From contig JAIQZO010000045.1 in the NCBI GenBank assembly GCA_021777055.1, positions 1 through 42,524 of the forward strand: a DNA stretch of 42,524 bases, in the 5' to 3' direction. Positions 1 through 9,447 of this stretch are shown piece by piece. The notes below the pieces were generated by a model. That model worked only from the letters and a program-made list of their open reading frames with translations, ran no database searches and was not told the DNA's origin. The position numbers and the translations under genes were made by a program. This DNA is from Candidatus Anammoxibacter sp. (lineage in GTDB: Bacteria; Planctomycetota; Brocadiia; Brocadiales; Anammoxibacteraceae). Every line of letters starts with the position of its first letter. The first letter of the stretch is position 1.

Positions 1-129
1 TGGGTTAAGCGGTAGCGAAACCCAACCTACTATTTACAAAATATTGTGTGTCGCAGATAATTGAAATGGTTTTCGTTATTACTGTTAAGTATTGACTCAA
101 ACCTAAAGGTATGAGCTACATTTCGTAAC

Positions 130-147
130 TCAAGGCTTTAGCCTTGA
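130..147. repeat. REP-like hairpin
   Basis: A perfect 7-bp stem, TCAAGGC, loop TTTA, GCCTTGA, lies in a stretch with other short palindromic words. It is not followed by a T-run, so it looks more like a dispersed palindromic repeat than a terminator. Confidence 0.45.
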
Positions 148-240
148 TGATGTACGGGTAGAGATGTTTGTTTGCGATAAGAGACGTGCTTCGTTGGAGA
201 CTTTAGTCCGCCGTCGGCGCTAATTAAATCAACCTATCTA

Positions 241-427
241 ATATTACTTTATAAAGACTTCTTTTTAAAAAGATTTTGTGGTTCTTATTGAACACAGAAT
301 AGAGGAGTCAGAAGTCAGAATAATAGAAAACATAATTCAGGAATTGAATACAAATTTCCAATTAATAATTTTAGCGTAAAACAAACAGAAATCTATGCTT
401 TATTCTAAATTCTGACTCCTCTATTCC
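241..427. repeat. MITE-like inverted-repeat element, copy A
   Basis: The core at 297-426 is bounded by perfect 17-bp inverted repeats, GAATAGAGGAGTCAGAA (297-313) and its complement (410-426), around 96 AT-rich bases without an ORF. An adjoining module at 241-280 contains ACTTTATAAA and CTTTTTAAAAAG. The whole unit reappears in the opposite orientation at 30024-30174. The family is non-coding and resembles a MITE or a large REP element; no transposase is visible in the window. Confidence 0.7.
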
Positions 428-462
428 GGTTGTATTACACACCCCGTCTGCTTACGCATCCA

Positions 463-480
463 CCCCTCTTTCTAGAGGGG
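463..480. repeat. Short GC-rich hairpin
   Basis: CCCCTCT (463-469) and AGAGGGG (474-480) form a perfect 7-bp stem with loop TTCT. There is no adjacent gene end and no clean T-run (ATTAACAG follows), so a terminator role is not supported. It could be a remnant terminator of a lost gene or a palindromic repeat. Confidence 0.4.
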
Positions 481-974
481 ATTAACAGCATCTATTTTTA
501 ACCTATGATTTAATCAAAAAAGATAAATGTTCCTCTATAGCCTAAAAGTCCCCTATAATAATAAAGAAGGAATTTAGGGGAGAGTTTTTAGATATCGTTG
601 AACAGTTACAAATGTCCGTAGAAGGGAAAAAGGAGAAAAAATCCGATTTTAATAATGTTCTCGGCGGAGGGGATTACAGCATATAAAAAGTGACAATAAA
701 CACCTAATAGATATTGCGAATACATTAAAAAAGCATGGACCCGGTCTTTGAAATTATTGTTCATGTTCTATTTATACTTATACTACAGTTTCACATAAAA
801 AATAATTAATAGATCTGGAAAAAATGACGAAAATTGAAAGCTACGGAAAGGTTTTAATTTTTAAAAAAAAAGGTTAGAATATAGTTTGCAAGAGGGATTA
901 ATAAGTGTCTAATTTATTCGCATTCATAGTATACATAAATAACGATTAACATTAAGATGTAGGTAAATACGAAT

Positions 975-2255
975 TTGCGATTATACCAGAAGAATTTAAA
1001 CCCGCTTAACCATAAAGACGTAGGTTTGGTTGCATGTCACGAATGTGATTTCCTGCATCGAGTTAAATCATTACCTGCAGGGGGAAAGGCTTTCTGCGTA
1101 CGGTGCGGAGCGTTCCTCTATAAACATATCCCTAACAGTGTAGACAAGGCTTTGCCTCTGTACTTGGCTGCTTTTATCCTTTTCATTTTAGCCAATGTTT
1201 TTCCTTTTGTTTCCCTGAAGTTGGGAAGCAACATAGAAGAAAATGTTATGGTATCCGGAACTTTGGCTTTTTTTCGCTATGGAATGGGCGAATTAGGGAT
1301 CTTGGTGTTTATTACAGGCTTTCTCTTCCCTTTTCTAGTTATAACAGGCTGGCTTTATGTACTCTTACCAATAAAATTAGGGTATCGTCCTTGGAAAATG
1401 ACTAAAGTCTTGAGTATGATCCAAAGAGTATCCCCATGGAGCTTACTTAGTGTTTTTATGCTAGGCGTACTCATTTCATATACTAAGCTGCTTGATCTTG
1501 CAACTGTTATCCCAGGAGTTGCTCTATTTTCATTTGCAGCTCTTTTAGTGGTTTCAACAGCAGCACATGCGAACCTGGATATTTCTCAGCTTTGGCAGGA
1601 GATGAAGTTTAAGCCAACAACAAATAGATCTGGGAATACTGCAGCGGAGCGGGATATGATTGTATGTCACGGATGTACCTTGCTCATCCCAAAGGTTGAC
1701 CTTGATGGTACATTGCGTAGTGAATGCCCTCGATGCAACAACCCCATTCATAGCCGTAAACCAAACAGCATTACACGAACATTTGCGCTTGTTGTTACTG
1801 CAATTATACTTTTTATTCCTGCTAATGTCTTTCCGGTAATGACGGTAGTTCAGCTTGGCCGTGACAAAACAAATACTATTCTTAGCGGTGTGATTGAATT
1901 GATAGAGGAAGGGATGTGGGTACTTGCCATGATTATCTTTTTTGCCAGTATTGTTGTCCCTGCCGTGAAAATTATTGTATTGTGTTTCCTTCTTGTTTCT
2001 GTCAAGAGAAAATCAAACTGGCGTACCAGAGATCGCACACTACTCTATCGGGTTATTGAAATTATAGGGTCATGGTCTATGGTAGATATTTTCGCTATTG
2101 CCACTCTGATCGGACTAGTTAATTTTGGCGGTATGTCAAGTGTGATACCCGGTATTGGAGCGACGTTTTTTGCTTCTGTGGTCATCATTACTATATTTGC
2201 AACTCAAAGCTTTGATCCCCGATTAATTTGGGACAACTCTACAAGGTTAAAGTAA
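975..2255 (+). CDS. pqiA: PqiA-family inner-membrane protein
   Basis: This 426-residue protein matches paraquat-inducible protein A in length (E. coli about 417) and layout: two repeats, each a CxxC...CxxC zinc ribbon followed by about four membrane helices. The first ribbon is Cys21/Cys24/Cys41/Cys44; the second lies near residues 230-255 (CHGC and CPRC). PqiA works in the inner membrane with the MCE protein PqiB and lipoprotein PqiC in lipid movement between the two membranes. The start is a TTG; no better in-frame start is visible upstream, and the first zinc ribbon follows shortly. It is the first gene of a five-gene operon, and its TAA shares a base with the pqiB ATG (TAATG). Family assignment is firm; the lipid substrate is unknown. 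Confidence 0.88.
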   Translation: MRLYQKNLNPLNHKDVGLVACHECDFLHRVKSLPAGGKAFCVRCGAFLYKHIPNSVDKALPLYLAAFILFILANVFPFVSLKLGSNIEENVMVSGTLAFFRYGMGELGILVFITGFLFPFLVITGWLYVLLPIKLGYRPWKMTKVLSMIQRVSPWSLLSVFMLGVLISYTKLLDLATVIPGVALFSFAALLVVSTAAHANLDISQLWQEMKFKPTTNRSGNTAAERDMIVCHGCTLLIPKVDLDGTLRSECPRCNNPIHSRKPNSITRTFALVVTAIILFIPANVFPVMTVVQLGRDKTNTILSGVIELIEEGMWVLAMIIFFASIVVPAVKIIVLCFLLVSVKRKSNWRTRDRTLLYRVIEIIGSWSMVDIFAIATLIGLVNFGGMSSVIPGIGATFFASVVIITIFATQSFDPRLIWDNSTRLK

Positions 2256-3898
2256 TGGATTATAATAGCGAATCTTATTTAAATCATCCAGAACCTAAAG
2301 TTAAGGTAAAATCGTGGCCATCTCTTGTCTGGATAATTCCACTGATAACGGTTTTATTTGGCGGTTGGCTTATCGTTAAGGCCATTACAGAAAAAGGCAC
2401 GGAGATTACTATTATTTTTAAGACTGCAGAGGGGATTGAAGCTGGGAAGACTAAAATAAAGTATAAAGAGATTGAGATTGGTGTTGTGGATACGGTTCAT
2501 TTTAGTGACGATTTTTCCAGTATAATTTTAAAGGCTGAAATTGCCAAAGAGGCAGAAACTTTTCTCAGACGGGACACTCGGTTCTGGGTAGTCAGACCGC
2601 AGTTAAGCCTTCGGGAAGCTTCAGGACTTAGCACATTAGTCTCCGGAACTTATATAGAAATAGAGCCCGGGCAGGGGGCACCGCACAAACATTTTATAGG
2701 CCTTGATCAAGTACCGGTAGTAAAAGCGGAAACCGCAGGAATAAAGATCGTTCTCCTTGCAGACAAGCTAGGCTCTATTGACAGGGGATCGCCCGTTTAT
2801 TACCAGGGAATACAAGCAGGTGAGGTACTGGGTTATGAACTTGGAAACGACTTAAAAAGTATATTTATTTATGCCTTTATAAAAGCACAATTCGCAGAGA
2901 TTATTCAAAGCAATACAAAATTCTGGAATGTTAGCGGTATGGATGTATCGGTAGGTGCGGATGGTGTTAAAATGCGTACGGAATCCGTACAGACACTAAT
3001 GTTTGGAGGTATTGCTTTTAATACACCTGACTCGCAGGAACAAACTAAAGATGACATAACAGGACTGATCTTTACCCTCCACGAAAGTTTGGCGAGCATG
3101 CTGGAGAATTCCTATACAAAAAAGATGATTTTCGTGCTCTATTTTGATGGCTCCATTCGAGGCCTTAAAGTAGGTGCCCCGGTTGAGTTAAAAGGTATTA
3201 AAGTAGGATCGGTAATAAACATTAATCTGGAATTCAACAGTCAGGACTCTTCATTCAGAATTCCGGTGTTAATAGAGATTGAACCTGAACGGATCATTAA
3301 CCGGCAGGAACAAGTGGAAGTGGAGTCTTTATCACCATACGATATCATTCAGAACCTGATAGACGCAGGATTACGTGCCAGATTGCAGACTGGGAGCCTG
3401 CTTACCGGGAAGTTGTTTATAGAATTAGATATGCACCCGGAAATCCCCATAAACCTAGTGAATGCCATGGGAACCTATCCCGAGTTACCAACCATTCCGG
3501 CAAGCATGAAACAGATGACGGCATCCGTTAAATCTATCCTTGATAAGGTTGAAAAACTTTTAGAAAAACCGGAACTAGAAGAAGCAGTGCATTACTTGAA
3601 AAGCTCCTTAGTCTTTCTTAATAGTATTATGGATAAACTTGATCATAAAGTTGAACCCATTTCAGATAATCTGGAAAAGGCCATGGGGGCTGGTCACCAT
3701 ACACTGGAGAAACTCGAAGAGACTTTAACTCTTTTTAATAAAATGCTGATGCCCGAATCACCTATGCAATTTAATATCAATCAACTCACTGGCGAGTTAA
3801 CGGAAACCGCCCGATCTATCAGGTTTCTTTTAGATATGTTGGAGCGAAATCCCAATGCCATTATATTTGGAAAAAAATCCACAGGAGAAGAACAGTGA
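2255..3898 (+). CDS. pqiB: PqiB-type MCE (MlaD-domain) protein
   Basis: Read from the ATG overlapping the pqiA stop (TAATG), this is about 547 residues, like E. coli PqiB. A 9-codon longer TTG start at 2228 is possible but less likely. An N-terminal cytoplasmic stretch precedes one membrane anchor (WPSLVWIIPLITVLFGGWLI), followed by three MCE/MlaD domains; typical words include GIEAGKTKIKYKEIEIG, GSPVYYQGIQAGEVLGYEL and GAPVELKGIKVGSV, one opening each domain. A helical C-terminal region follows, which in E. coli PqiB builds the long needle. Known MCE proteins form hexameric tunnels for lipids across the periplasm. Genes on both sides overlap it, so translational coupling is likely. Confidence 0.9.
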   Translation: MDYNSESYLNHPEPKVKVKSWPSLVWIIPLITVLFGGWLIVKAITEKGTEITIIFKTAEGIEAGKTKIKYKEIEIGVVDTVHFSDDFSSIILKAEIAKEAETFLRRDTRFWVVRPQLSLREASGLSTLVSGTYIEIEPGQGAPHKHFIGLDQVPVVKAETAGIKIVLLADKLGSIDRGSPVYYQGIQAGEVLGYELGNDLKSIFIYAFIKAQFAEIIQSNTKFWNVSGMDVSVGADGVKMRTESVQTLMFGGIAFNTPDSQEQTKDDITGLIFTLHESLASMLENSYTKKMIFVLYFDGSIRGLKVGAPVELKGIKVGSVININLEFNSQDSSFRIPVLIEIEPERIINRQEQVEVESLSPYDIIQNLIDAGLRARLQTGSLLTGKLFIELDMHPEIPINLVNAMGTYPELPTIPASMKQMTASVKSILDKVEKLLEKPELEEAVHYLKSSLVFLNSIMDKLDHKVEPISDNLEKAMGAGHHTLEKLEETLTLFNKMLMPESPMQFNINQLTGELTETARSIRFLLDMLERNPNAIIFGKKSTGEEQ

Positions 3899-4533
3899 TA
3901 TCGTTGTTTTTAAGGCATAAACTTTTCTTTATTTTAACCCTTTCAAGTTTTTTGTTGTCTGGTTGCATATCAGGGGGAAATACAGCAACAAAGTTTTACA
4001 TCCTTAATCCAATTAATTCATCCAAGAGTCTTATAACGGTATCCGGGCAGAAAGAGTTGCTATCCGTCGAGGTTAGATCGTTTAGTTTACCTCCGTACCT
4101 TGAAAGACCACAAATTGTCACCCGAACCGATGACAACAGGCTGAGAGTTGAAGAGTTTCACTACTGGGGCGGAAACTTTCGAAAAAATATTATGAGGGTT
4201 ATTGCCATGAACCTTTCGCAGTTTCTTGATACACCTAATATCGTTATCGCTCCTAACGGGTTTCCCGCGACACCTGATTTTCGCATAGACGTTACCGTAA
4301 TGCAATTTGAGAGAGGCGCAGATAATAGAGTATATTTCTCTGCACAGTGGCAACTGTTATGCGGTAAAGTTAATAATGTTTTAACCTCCCAAATTATCAA
4401 TTTATCGCGTGATGTAAATAAAAGTACAAGGTTTGAACATACAGTTTCAGAAATGAGTAACATTATTGGAGAATTTAGCAATATAATAGGCAAGGAGATC
4501 ATGAAACAGAGAAATGGGAGTAGCAATTTGTGA
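3895..4533 (+). CDS. pqiC: PqiC-like outer-membrane lipoprotein
   Basis: A 212-residue protein with a lipoprotein signal: basic start, hydrophobic helix and lipobox LLSGC, so Cys at about residue 23 should be lipidated. The mature part begins with KFYILNPI, typical of the ABC-type transport auxiliary lipoprotein family (PqiC/DUF330). PqiC docks the tip of the PqiB needle at the outer membrane. The GTG start overlaps the pqiB stop (GTGA), the same coupling seen at its own downstream junction. Slightly longer than E. coli PqiC (about 187). Function is inferred from family and from its conserved position after pqiB. Confidence 0.85.
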   Translation: MISLFLRHKLFFILTLSSFLLSGCISGGNTATKFYILNPINSSKSLITVSGQKELLSVEVRSFSLPPYLERPQIVTRTDDNRLRVEEFHYWGGNFRKNIMRVIAMNLSQFLDTPNIVIAPNGFPATPDFRIDVTVMQFERGADNRVYFSAQWQLLCGKVNNVLTSQIINLSRDVNKSTRFEHTVSEMSNIIGEFSNIIGKEIMKQRNGSSNL

Positions 4534-5441
4534 GAAGATTACCATTTTTAAATAATAGATACTTGCAGACGTGCACATGGATTGCAATATTAACCCTCTT
4601 TGTCAATCCTCTGTTTGCTGATGGGGAATCAGAGGGACGACGTATCATGGATAAAGTTATTAGCCAGCATGAAGTTTATCCTTATGTTTTTGAAGAGCAG
4701 ACAATGGTACTTATTGATAACTCGGATAACCGTAATGTCAGAAAGTTACGTCGATTTTCGCGAGTAGAGGAGGACGGAACAGTTAAATATCTTCTGGTTT
4801 TTGATAACCCGGCAGAGATTCGCGGAGTAGTCTTATTAGCGGTTTGGGAACACACCGGTAATGTACAGGGAGAGGTTTATTTACCTGCTTTTGGGAATAA
4901 AATGATATCCGGTAGCAACTATGGTGGTAGCAGCCCTTTTCTGGACACGGATTTTGCGGTTGCAGATTTTACATTGGAGAATTTAACAGATTTTATTTAC
5001 AAACGGCAGTCTGACGTTAAGATAAACAAGCTTGATTGTTTTGTTGTGGATGCTTTGCCAGAAACTAATGAGATAGAACGGAAGACAGGATACAGTCAAC
5101 GTCGTCATTACATCAGGCAAGATAACTTTTTCTTAGTTCGCACTGACTATTTTGATCGTCGTGGTCGGTTTTTCAAACAACAAACCTGGCACGATTTAAG
5201 AAAAGTTGGTGGTAACATATGGCGAGCCAATATGGTACTTATGGAGAACTTTAAGGCGAAACACAAAACTTTAATTAAAATTAATAGGCGAGTTTTCTCA
5301 CGGGATTATGTACCCGCTGAAATGTTTACTCCCGACTGGCTTTTTAAAGGTAAGCATCTCCGGAATAACGAAATCCCTATCTTTAATAATAGTTCAAACG
5401 AAACTGAAGGAAATTTAGATAATATTGAAGATACACCTTAG
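4530..5441 (+). CDS. Outer-membrane lipoprotein-sorting (LolA-like fold) protein
   Basis: A 303-residue exported protein: the signal peptide ends near LFVNPLFADG, and the mature part resembles the LolA-like 'outer membrane lipoprotein-sorting protein' family that is typically encoded next to MMPL/RND exporters. Recognisable family patterns are a hydrophobic strand YLLVFDNPAEIRGVVLLAVW, then GNKMISGSNYGGSSPFLDTDF, and a late WRANMVLMENFKAKHKT strand. These proteins are thought to bind a lipid or acyl chain in a half-barrel. The GTG start overlaps the pqiC stop (GTGA), and the RND gene follows after 17 bases, so the protein probably hands a hydrophobic cargo between the RND pump and the PqiABC machine. 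That role is inference. Confidence 0.8.
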   Translation: MRRLPFLNNRYLQTCTWIAILTLFVNPLFADGESEGRRIMDKVISQHEVYPYVFEEQTMVLIDNSDNRNVRKLRRFSRVEEDGTVKYLLVFDNPAEIRGVVLLAVWEHTGNVQGEVYLPAFGNKMISGSNYGGSSPFLDTDFAVADFTLENLTDFIYKRQSDVKINKLDCFVVDALPETNEIERKTGYSQRRHYIRQDNFFLVRTDYFDRRGRFFKQQTWHDLRKVGGNIWRANMVLMENFKAKHKTLIKINRRVFSRDYVPAEMFTPDWLFKGKHLRNNEIPIFNNSSNETEGNLDNIEDTP

Positions 5442-5458
5442 AACTATGTAGATTAATT

Positions 5459-8212
5459 ATGAAATACAAAATTATGATGATAGGGGTGAATCACCGCCTT
5501 CTTGTTTTTTTGTTTATAGTCGTGGTTACCATATGCACCGCGTTTGGTTTAAATAGGTTGCATGTAGATACCGGATTCAATAGCCTGATTCCGGAAACCG
5601 ACCCTAATATATCAATCTACAATCGAATCGTCAGTGAATTTGGTTCAGATAATCGTGCTCTTGTCTATGTGCGGGACTCCCACCTCTGGACCCCAACCAA
5701 ATTAGCGGCATTAGAAGATTTGCACTATGCGCTTGAGGGTCTTGATTTTGTAGAGAGGGTAGACGATCTCTATAGTTTACGCAACATTCGCGGGTTTAGA
5801 GGAAAGATAAACGCTGATCTTTTTCTACCTGAAGCTCCTAAAGACCAGCTAACTGCTGACAAGGCCAGAAATGATGCCCTTTACAATCCACTTATTGTAG
5901 AAAATTTTTTATCCCCGGATGGAAACGGAACTGCATTATTAGTTACCGTTAGTGAAGACTATAACGATGACCGATTTGACTCTTATGTTAATGATGCATT
6001 GGAAAGCATTATTGTGCCGACCAAATCAACATTTGACGAGGTTTTTCAGTTAGGGAAAACTCGTATAAACACCTCAGTAAAGACTATTCTACTGAAAGAC
6101 CTGAAACTGCTTGGTCCAATTTCCGCGTTAGTGCTTATCGCTACCATATTCTTTTTCCTTCGTTGCTGGTTTGCCGCGTTACTTCCTATCCTGACCTCTG
6201 GGCTGAGCATTTTATGGACATTCGGTATAATGGGCTGGGTTGGTATTCCGCTTAACATACTTAGCGCGATGATACCATCTTTGATTGTAGTTATTGGATC
6301 TACTGAAGATATTCATATGATCTCTTCATATCTCTATGGAGTATCCCATGCCAAAAAGTTTCACCGCACTTTTGCCGCACGTTTTATGATGAAACATATG
6401 GGTGCTCCTTTGATTTTGACCATCCTTACTACAATGCTGGGATTCTTTAGTAACATTTTCAGTAACATTGGTCTTATTCAAGAGTTTGCGATTGCTTCAA
6501 CCATAGCCATGTTAACAAACGGTATAATTACAATTCTACTTGTTCCAATGGTTTTACGCTTAATAGGTCCAAAACGAACAAGTATTTATAAGGATATAGA
6601 TCATGTTCCAGGTCTACCGGGATTATTTGTTCGGTTATTTAGTTATACCAACCGTAGTTTCCCAAAAATAATCGTAGTAATGACGTTAATTCTTTGCATC
6701 TTCTTCTTTTTTCAGGCATCTAAAGTTTATGTAACGAATGATCCTTTATCATATTTTCGTAAAGACTTACCTCTCGTTCAGGAAACTAGCAAAGTGCACA
6801 ATAATCTTTCCGGTATAAAGGTTTTCTTTATTACATTGGAATCAGAACAAGAGAAAGCATTCCTAGAGCCTGAAAATATCGAGAAACTTGTTACAATTCA
6901 GCAGTTTTTGGAGAAGCAGGAAATATTTGATAGCAGTATATCCCTTGCAGACCATCTTTCTCTTGTTAACCGTGAATTTCACGGAGGCGATCCGGGATTC
7001 TTCAAAATACCTGTGTCACGCAAGCTTGTTGCCCAATATATGCTTTTCTTTCACCGCAGGGACCTTGAAAGCTATGTGAGTCGTGATTTTAAAAGTGCCA
7101 ATATAGTTGTTCGGCACAATGTCATGGATTCCCATACGCTAAATAAATATATAGAGGAACTCAGAGAAGTTGTCACAAATGTTGTGGGGAGGAAAATGAA
7201 ATCGCACATAGTTGGGGAAAACCTGATGATTAACGCTGCGACTAAAAATGTGATGATAGGGCAAGTAAAATCATTGGGTATTGTCCTCTCCGTAATCTTT
7301 GTTGTAATGCTCTTCATGTTTACTTCAATTAAAGGGGGGCTTATTGCCCTTATACCAAACCTCATTCCAATAATTCTTATGTTTGGGGTGATGGGTTTCC
7401 TGGAAATCCCTTTGAATCCGGGAACTGCAATGGTTGCAGTTATTGCCATTGGTATTGCAATTGACGCAACTATTCACCTCTTATCCAGCTATAATGACCA
7501 CTGCAGGCACACCCCTGATTATGAAGTTGCTGTAGGTTTAACGGTGAAGGAGATAGCAACGCCAATGGTTGCCACAAGTTTAGCCCTTACTTTAGGATTT
7601 TGCGTTCTTCTTGGATCGAACTTTACAGTAATTGCTCAGTTTGGTGCTTTATCAGCTGCAACAATGATTTTTGCACTATTCTCCAATCTTTTAATAACAC
7701 CCATTATTCTATCAAAAACACGGCTTATAGGACTTTTTCAGATCTTTGCCGTTAACTTGCATAAAGACAATCTTAGAAAGAGCTCTCTGTTCTATGGTAT
7801 GACAGATTACCAAATTCGCAAATCAATTCTCATTTCTGAATTGCATAAATTTAATCAAGGGGATATCCTTATAGAGCAAGGAACATTCGGACGCAGTATG
7901 TACATTATTTTGTCCGGAAAAGTTGAGATCGTGCGGCAATGCAATGGTGGAAGCAGAAGCCTTGCAGTTCTGCATTCCGGAGATATTTATGGTGAACTCA
8001 ACTACCTTGTAGAAACAGATCGCACTGCAGACGTCGTTGCACTTACTCCGGTAGAGGCTCTACGATTTGATTATCAAAAACTAAATAGAGACCTGGAAGC
8101 ATTTCCTGATATCATCACCAAACTTAACCTTAATATCAGTATTATCATGGGTAAACGGTTGGCGAATTTATTGGAGACGCTGGAACCACGGTCAGGGAAA
8201 AACGAGAAATAA
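5459..8212 (+). CDS. RND/MMPL-type exporter with C-terminal cyclic-nucleotide-binding domain
   Basis: A 917-residue protein with two RND halves, each a membrane helix, a periplasmic domain and a helix bundle (12 helices expected). The helix-4 and helix-10 acidic positions used for proton coupling are visible as GSTEDIHM and IAIGIAIDATIH. The family includes MmpL and HpnN lipid exporters. After the last helix (about residue 755) comes a cytosolic cyclic-nucleotide-binding domain (about 780-905): FNQGDILIEQG, MYIILSGKVEIV and a phosphate-binding cassette GDIYGELNYLVETDRTADV that keeps the Glu and Arg which bind cAMP or cGMP in canonical members. RND pumps normally lack this domain. It closes the pqi operon, so the natural reading is a nucleotide-controlled lipid pump. 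The cargo is unknown. Confidence 0.87.
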   Translation: MKYKIMMIGVNHRLLVFLFIVVVTICTAFGLNRLHVDTGFNSLIPETDPNISIYNRIVSEFGSDNRALVYVRDSHLWTPTKLAALEDLHYALEGLDFVERVDDLYSLRNIRGFRGKINADLFLPEAPKDQLTADKARNDALYNPLIVENFLSPDGNGTALLVTVSEDYNDDRFDSYVNDALESIIVPTKSTFDEVFQLGKTRINTSVKTILLKDLKLLGPISALVLIATIFFFLRCWFAALLPILTSGLSILWTFGIMGWVGIPLNILSAMIPSLIVVIGSTEDIHMISSYLYGVSHAKKFHRTFAARFMMKHMGAPLILTILTTMLGFFSNIFSNIGLIQEFAIASTIAMLTNGIITILLVPMVLRLIGPKRTSIYKDIDHVPGLPGLFVRLFSYTNRSFPKIIVVMTLILCIFFFFQASKVYVTNDPLSYFRKDLPLVQETSKVHNNLSGIKVFFITLESEQEKAFLEPENIEKLVTIQQFLEKQEIFDSSISLADHLSLVNREFHGGDPGFFKIPVSRKLVAQYMLFFHRRDLESYVSRDFKSANIVVRHNVMDSHTLNKYIEELREVVTNVVGRKMKSHIVGENLMINAATKNVMIGQVKSLGIVLSVIFVVMLFMFTSIKGGLIALIPNLIPIILMFGVMGFLEIPLNPGTAMVAVIAIGIAIDATIHLLSSYNDHCRHTPDYEVAVGLTVKEIATPMVATSLALTLGFCVLLGSNFTVIAQFGALSAATMIFALFSNLLITPIILSKTRLIGLFQIFAVNLHKDNLRKSSLFYGMTDYQIRKSILISELHKFNQGDILIEQGTFGRSMYIILSGKVEIVRQCNGGSRSLAVLHSGDIYGELNYLVETDRTADVVALTPVEALRFDYQKLNRDLEAFPDIITKLNLNISIIMGKRLANLLETLEPRSGKNEK

Positions 8213-9096
8213 AAATTACTCGTTAGTTTAAACTGATTCTAGAGAAAATGGTTTTCTCCAAAAACAAAAGTTCCGTATGAGATGGCCGGAGTTAGCCCAT
8301 GGCGTAAGCAATAGGAACTAGCCGTAAGTTGAATTAGCGACTACGGTGGACTTTTAGCTATTAAGTTAATTCCAAATTTATCATCTTAATCTTAATTTCA
8401 ATCAACTGTCCCTATGGAGGATTATTTGGATCAGGATATCATTCTTTTCCCACCGTTAATGCACTTCGTTTGCCACTATCAGAGCTAGTATTTCTGAAAT
8501 CATTTTGAACATACAATTAGATTCTTACACCGTAATTGTGCGAATTTATCTCGCACATTTATAATCAACAGAAAATAAAGTTTTTTTTAAGTTCAAGGTT
8601 CACGGTTCAAAGGTTAAATATATGGAAACAAAAAAAACGTTGAACCTTTAAACCCCAAAAAGTTCAAATATTTTTGGCTAGCCTTCGCTCTTGGTCTTTT
8701 AGCCCATTTACGCCTATCTCAATCCAATGTAACCTCTGAGTTTTTTCCAGTCATCAGCCAACCATTGTTATATTGGATAAAATAAATTTATTGCGAACAA
8801 CGATCCGTATCTCCCTCCAATAAACTATCACATCGTACAGCATAACCGCAATCAAGAGACCGAGTATTACCGTACTGCAAGTTTGGAATAATTGAAAAGC
8901 AAAAAAACTACGGCATCAGCACACCGATTCTTGAGAAATCTATTTCTCCTGTTTTTCATAAACGTAACCCTTGTTGGATTTTTTTAAAAAAGAGACTTTA
9001 CATGGTGATACTTTAAAAGGTTATAAAGCTAACATCTTGCTAGAGTAGCGTTAGAGATCTACCATCAATATTATAGTTTTGATTTTATACTACTAG

Positions 9097-9435
9097 ATTT
9101 ATTTGTATAACGTATTGATTTTATTGACATTATTGACTTTTCTGCTTTTTGGCTTTGGATGGTATAATATTTGCGTGAAAATAGATATTGATTACTTTGA
9201 GTATACTTATCATAACCCACCCATTTGGGTTTTATGTACATTGGGTGAAGAGTCTAGAACCTACAAAAAATCAAAATAAGAGGCTTTCGAATTAATAGGT
9301 GAATGTTATAATGTTATCATAATGCAATCCAAAGAACGTTCTACGGAAGAAAACTTTTTGTCGTTATGCTATCCGGTACCATATATGGGTTGCAAAATTA
9401 CAATAATGTATGTATTAGAAAATGAGTACAAATAA
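9097..9435 (+). pseudogene. Possible broken small membrane-protein gene
   Basis: One reading frame runs for 113 codons with a single in-frame TAA at 9277-9279. The first part reads as a hydrophobic helix (YNVLILLTLLTFLLFGFGWY) then KIDIDYFEYTYHNPPIWVLC; after the stop it continues as EAFELIGECYNVIIMQSKER and ends with YVLENEYK at the next TAA, 12 bases before the next gene. A shorter intact ORF of 37 codons starts at ATG 9322. The composition looks protein-like, but AT-rich DNA often gives hydrophobic runs by chance and I recognise no family. It may be a decayed gene or a coincidence. Confidence 0.25.
9160..9168 (+). promoter_or_regulatory. Extended -10 promoter element
   Basis: TGGTATAAT matches the extended -10 consensus TGnTATAAT. 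TTGACA and TTGACT words lie upstream at 9124 and 9133 but are too far away to act as a normal -35. It could start transcription near 9175, giving a leader of about 270 bases to the FG-GAP gene, with a hairpin AACCCA / TGGGTT close behind near 9215-9232. Confidence 0.4.
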
Positions 9436-9447
9436 GGAAAAAAGATT

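Larger units (their letters stand above)
1..974. other. Non-coding leader region with several hairpins
   Basis: No convincing gene is seen here. The region holds a short inverted repeat at 1-24 (TGGGTT / AACCCA), a REP-like hairpin at 130-147, a MITE-like element at 241-427, a hairpin at 463-480 (CCCCTCT, loop TTCT, AGAGGGG) and a wider inverted repeat CCCCTA / TAGGGG at 550-555 and 575-580. The promoter of the following pqi operon should lie in the last ~150 bases, but no clear -35/-10 pair is visible. Confidence 0.6.
8213..9447. other. 1.2-kb gene-poor region
   Basis: No intact gene is supported. A 7-bp hairpin just after the RND gene (GAGAAAA 8242-8248, TTTTCTC 8252-8258) lacks a T-run and is only a weak terminator candidate. 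At about 8590-8660 there are direct and inverted copies of GTTCA/GGTTCAA words of the kind found in low-complexity intergenic repeats. Coding-like fragments occur on the minus strand near 8670-8900 and on the plus strand at 9097-9435, the latter listed separately as a possible broken gene. Confidence 0.5.

Noticed and set aside
574..687. Short plus-strand frame reading FLDIVEQLQMSVEGKKEKKS
   Set aside because: About 35 codons, no proper start or ribosome site, no family match; may be a remnant of a lost gene.
8666..8900. Minus-strand coding-like frame with two adjacent TGA codons (hint of recoding TGA as Trp)
   Set aside because: Fragment words look protein-like, but all three frames read about equally well, and other genes here use TGA as stop (pqiB, pqiC) and TGG for Trp. 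Best seen as noncoding or decayed.
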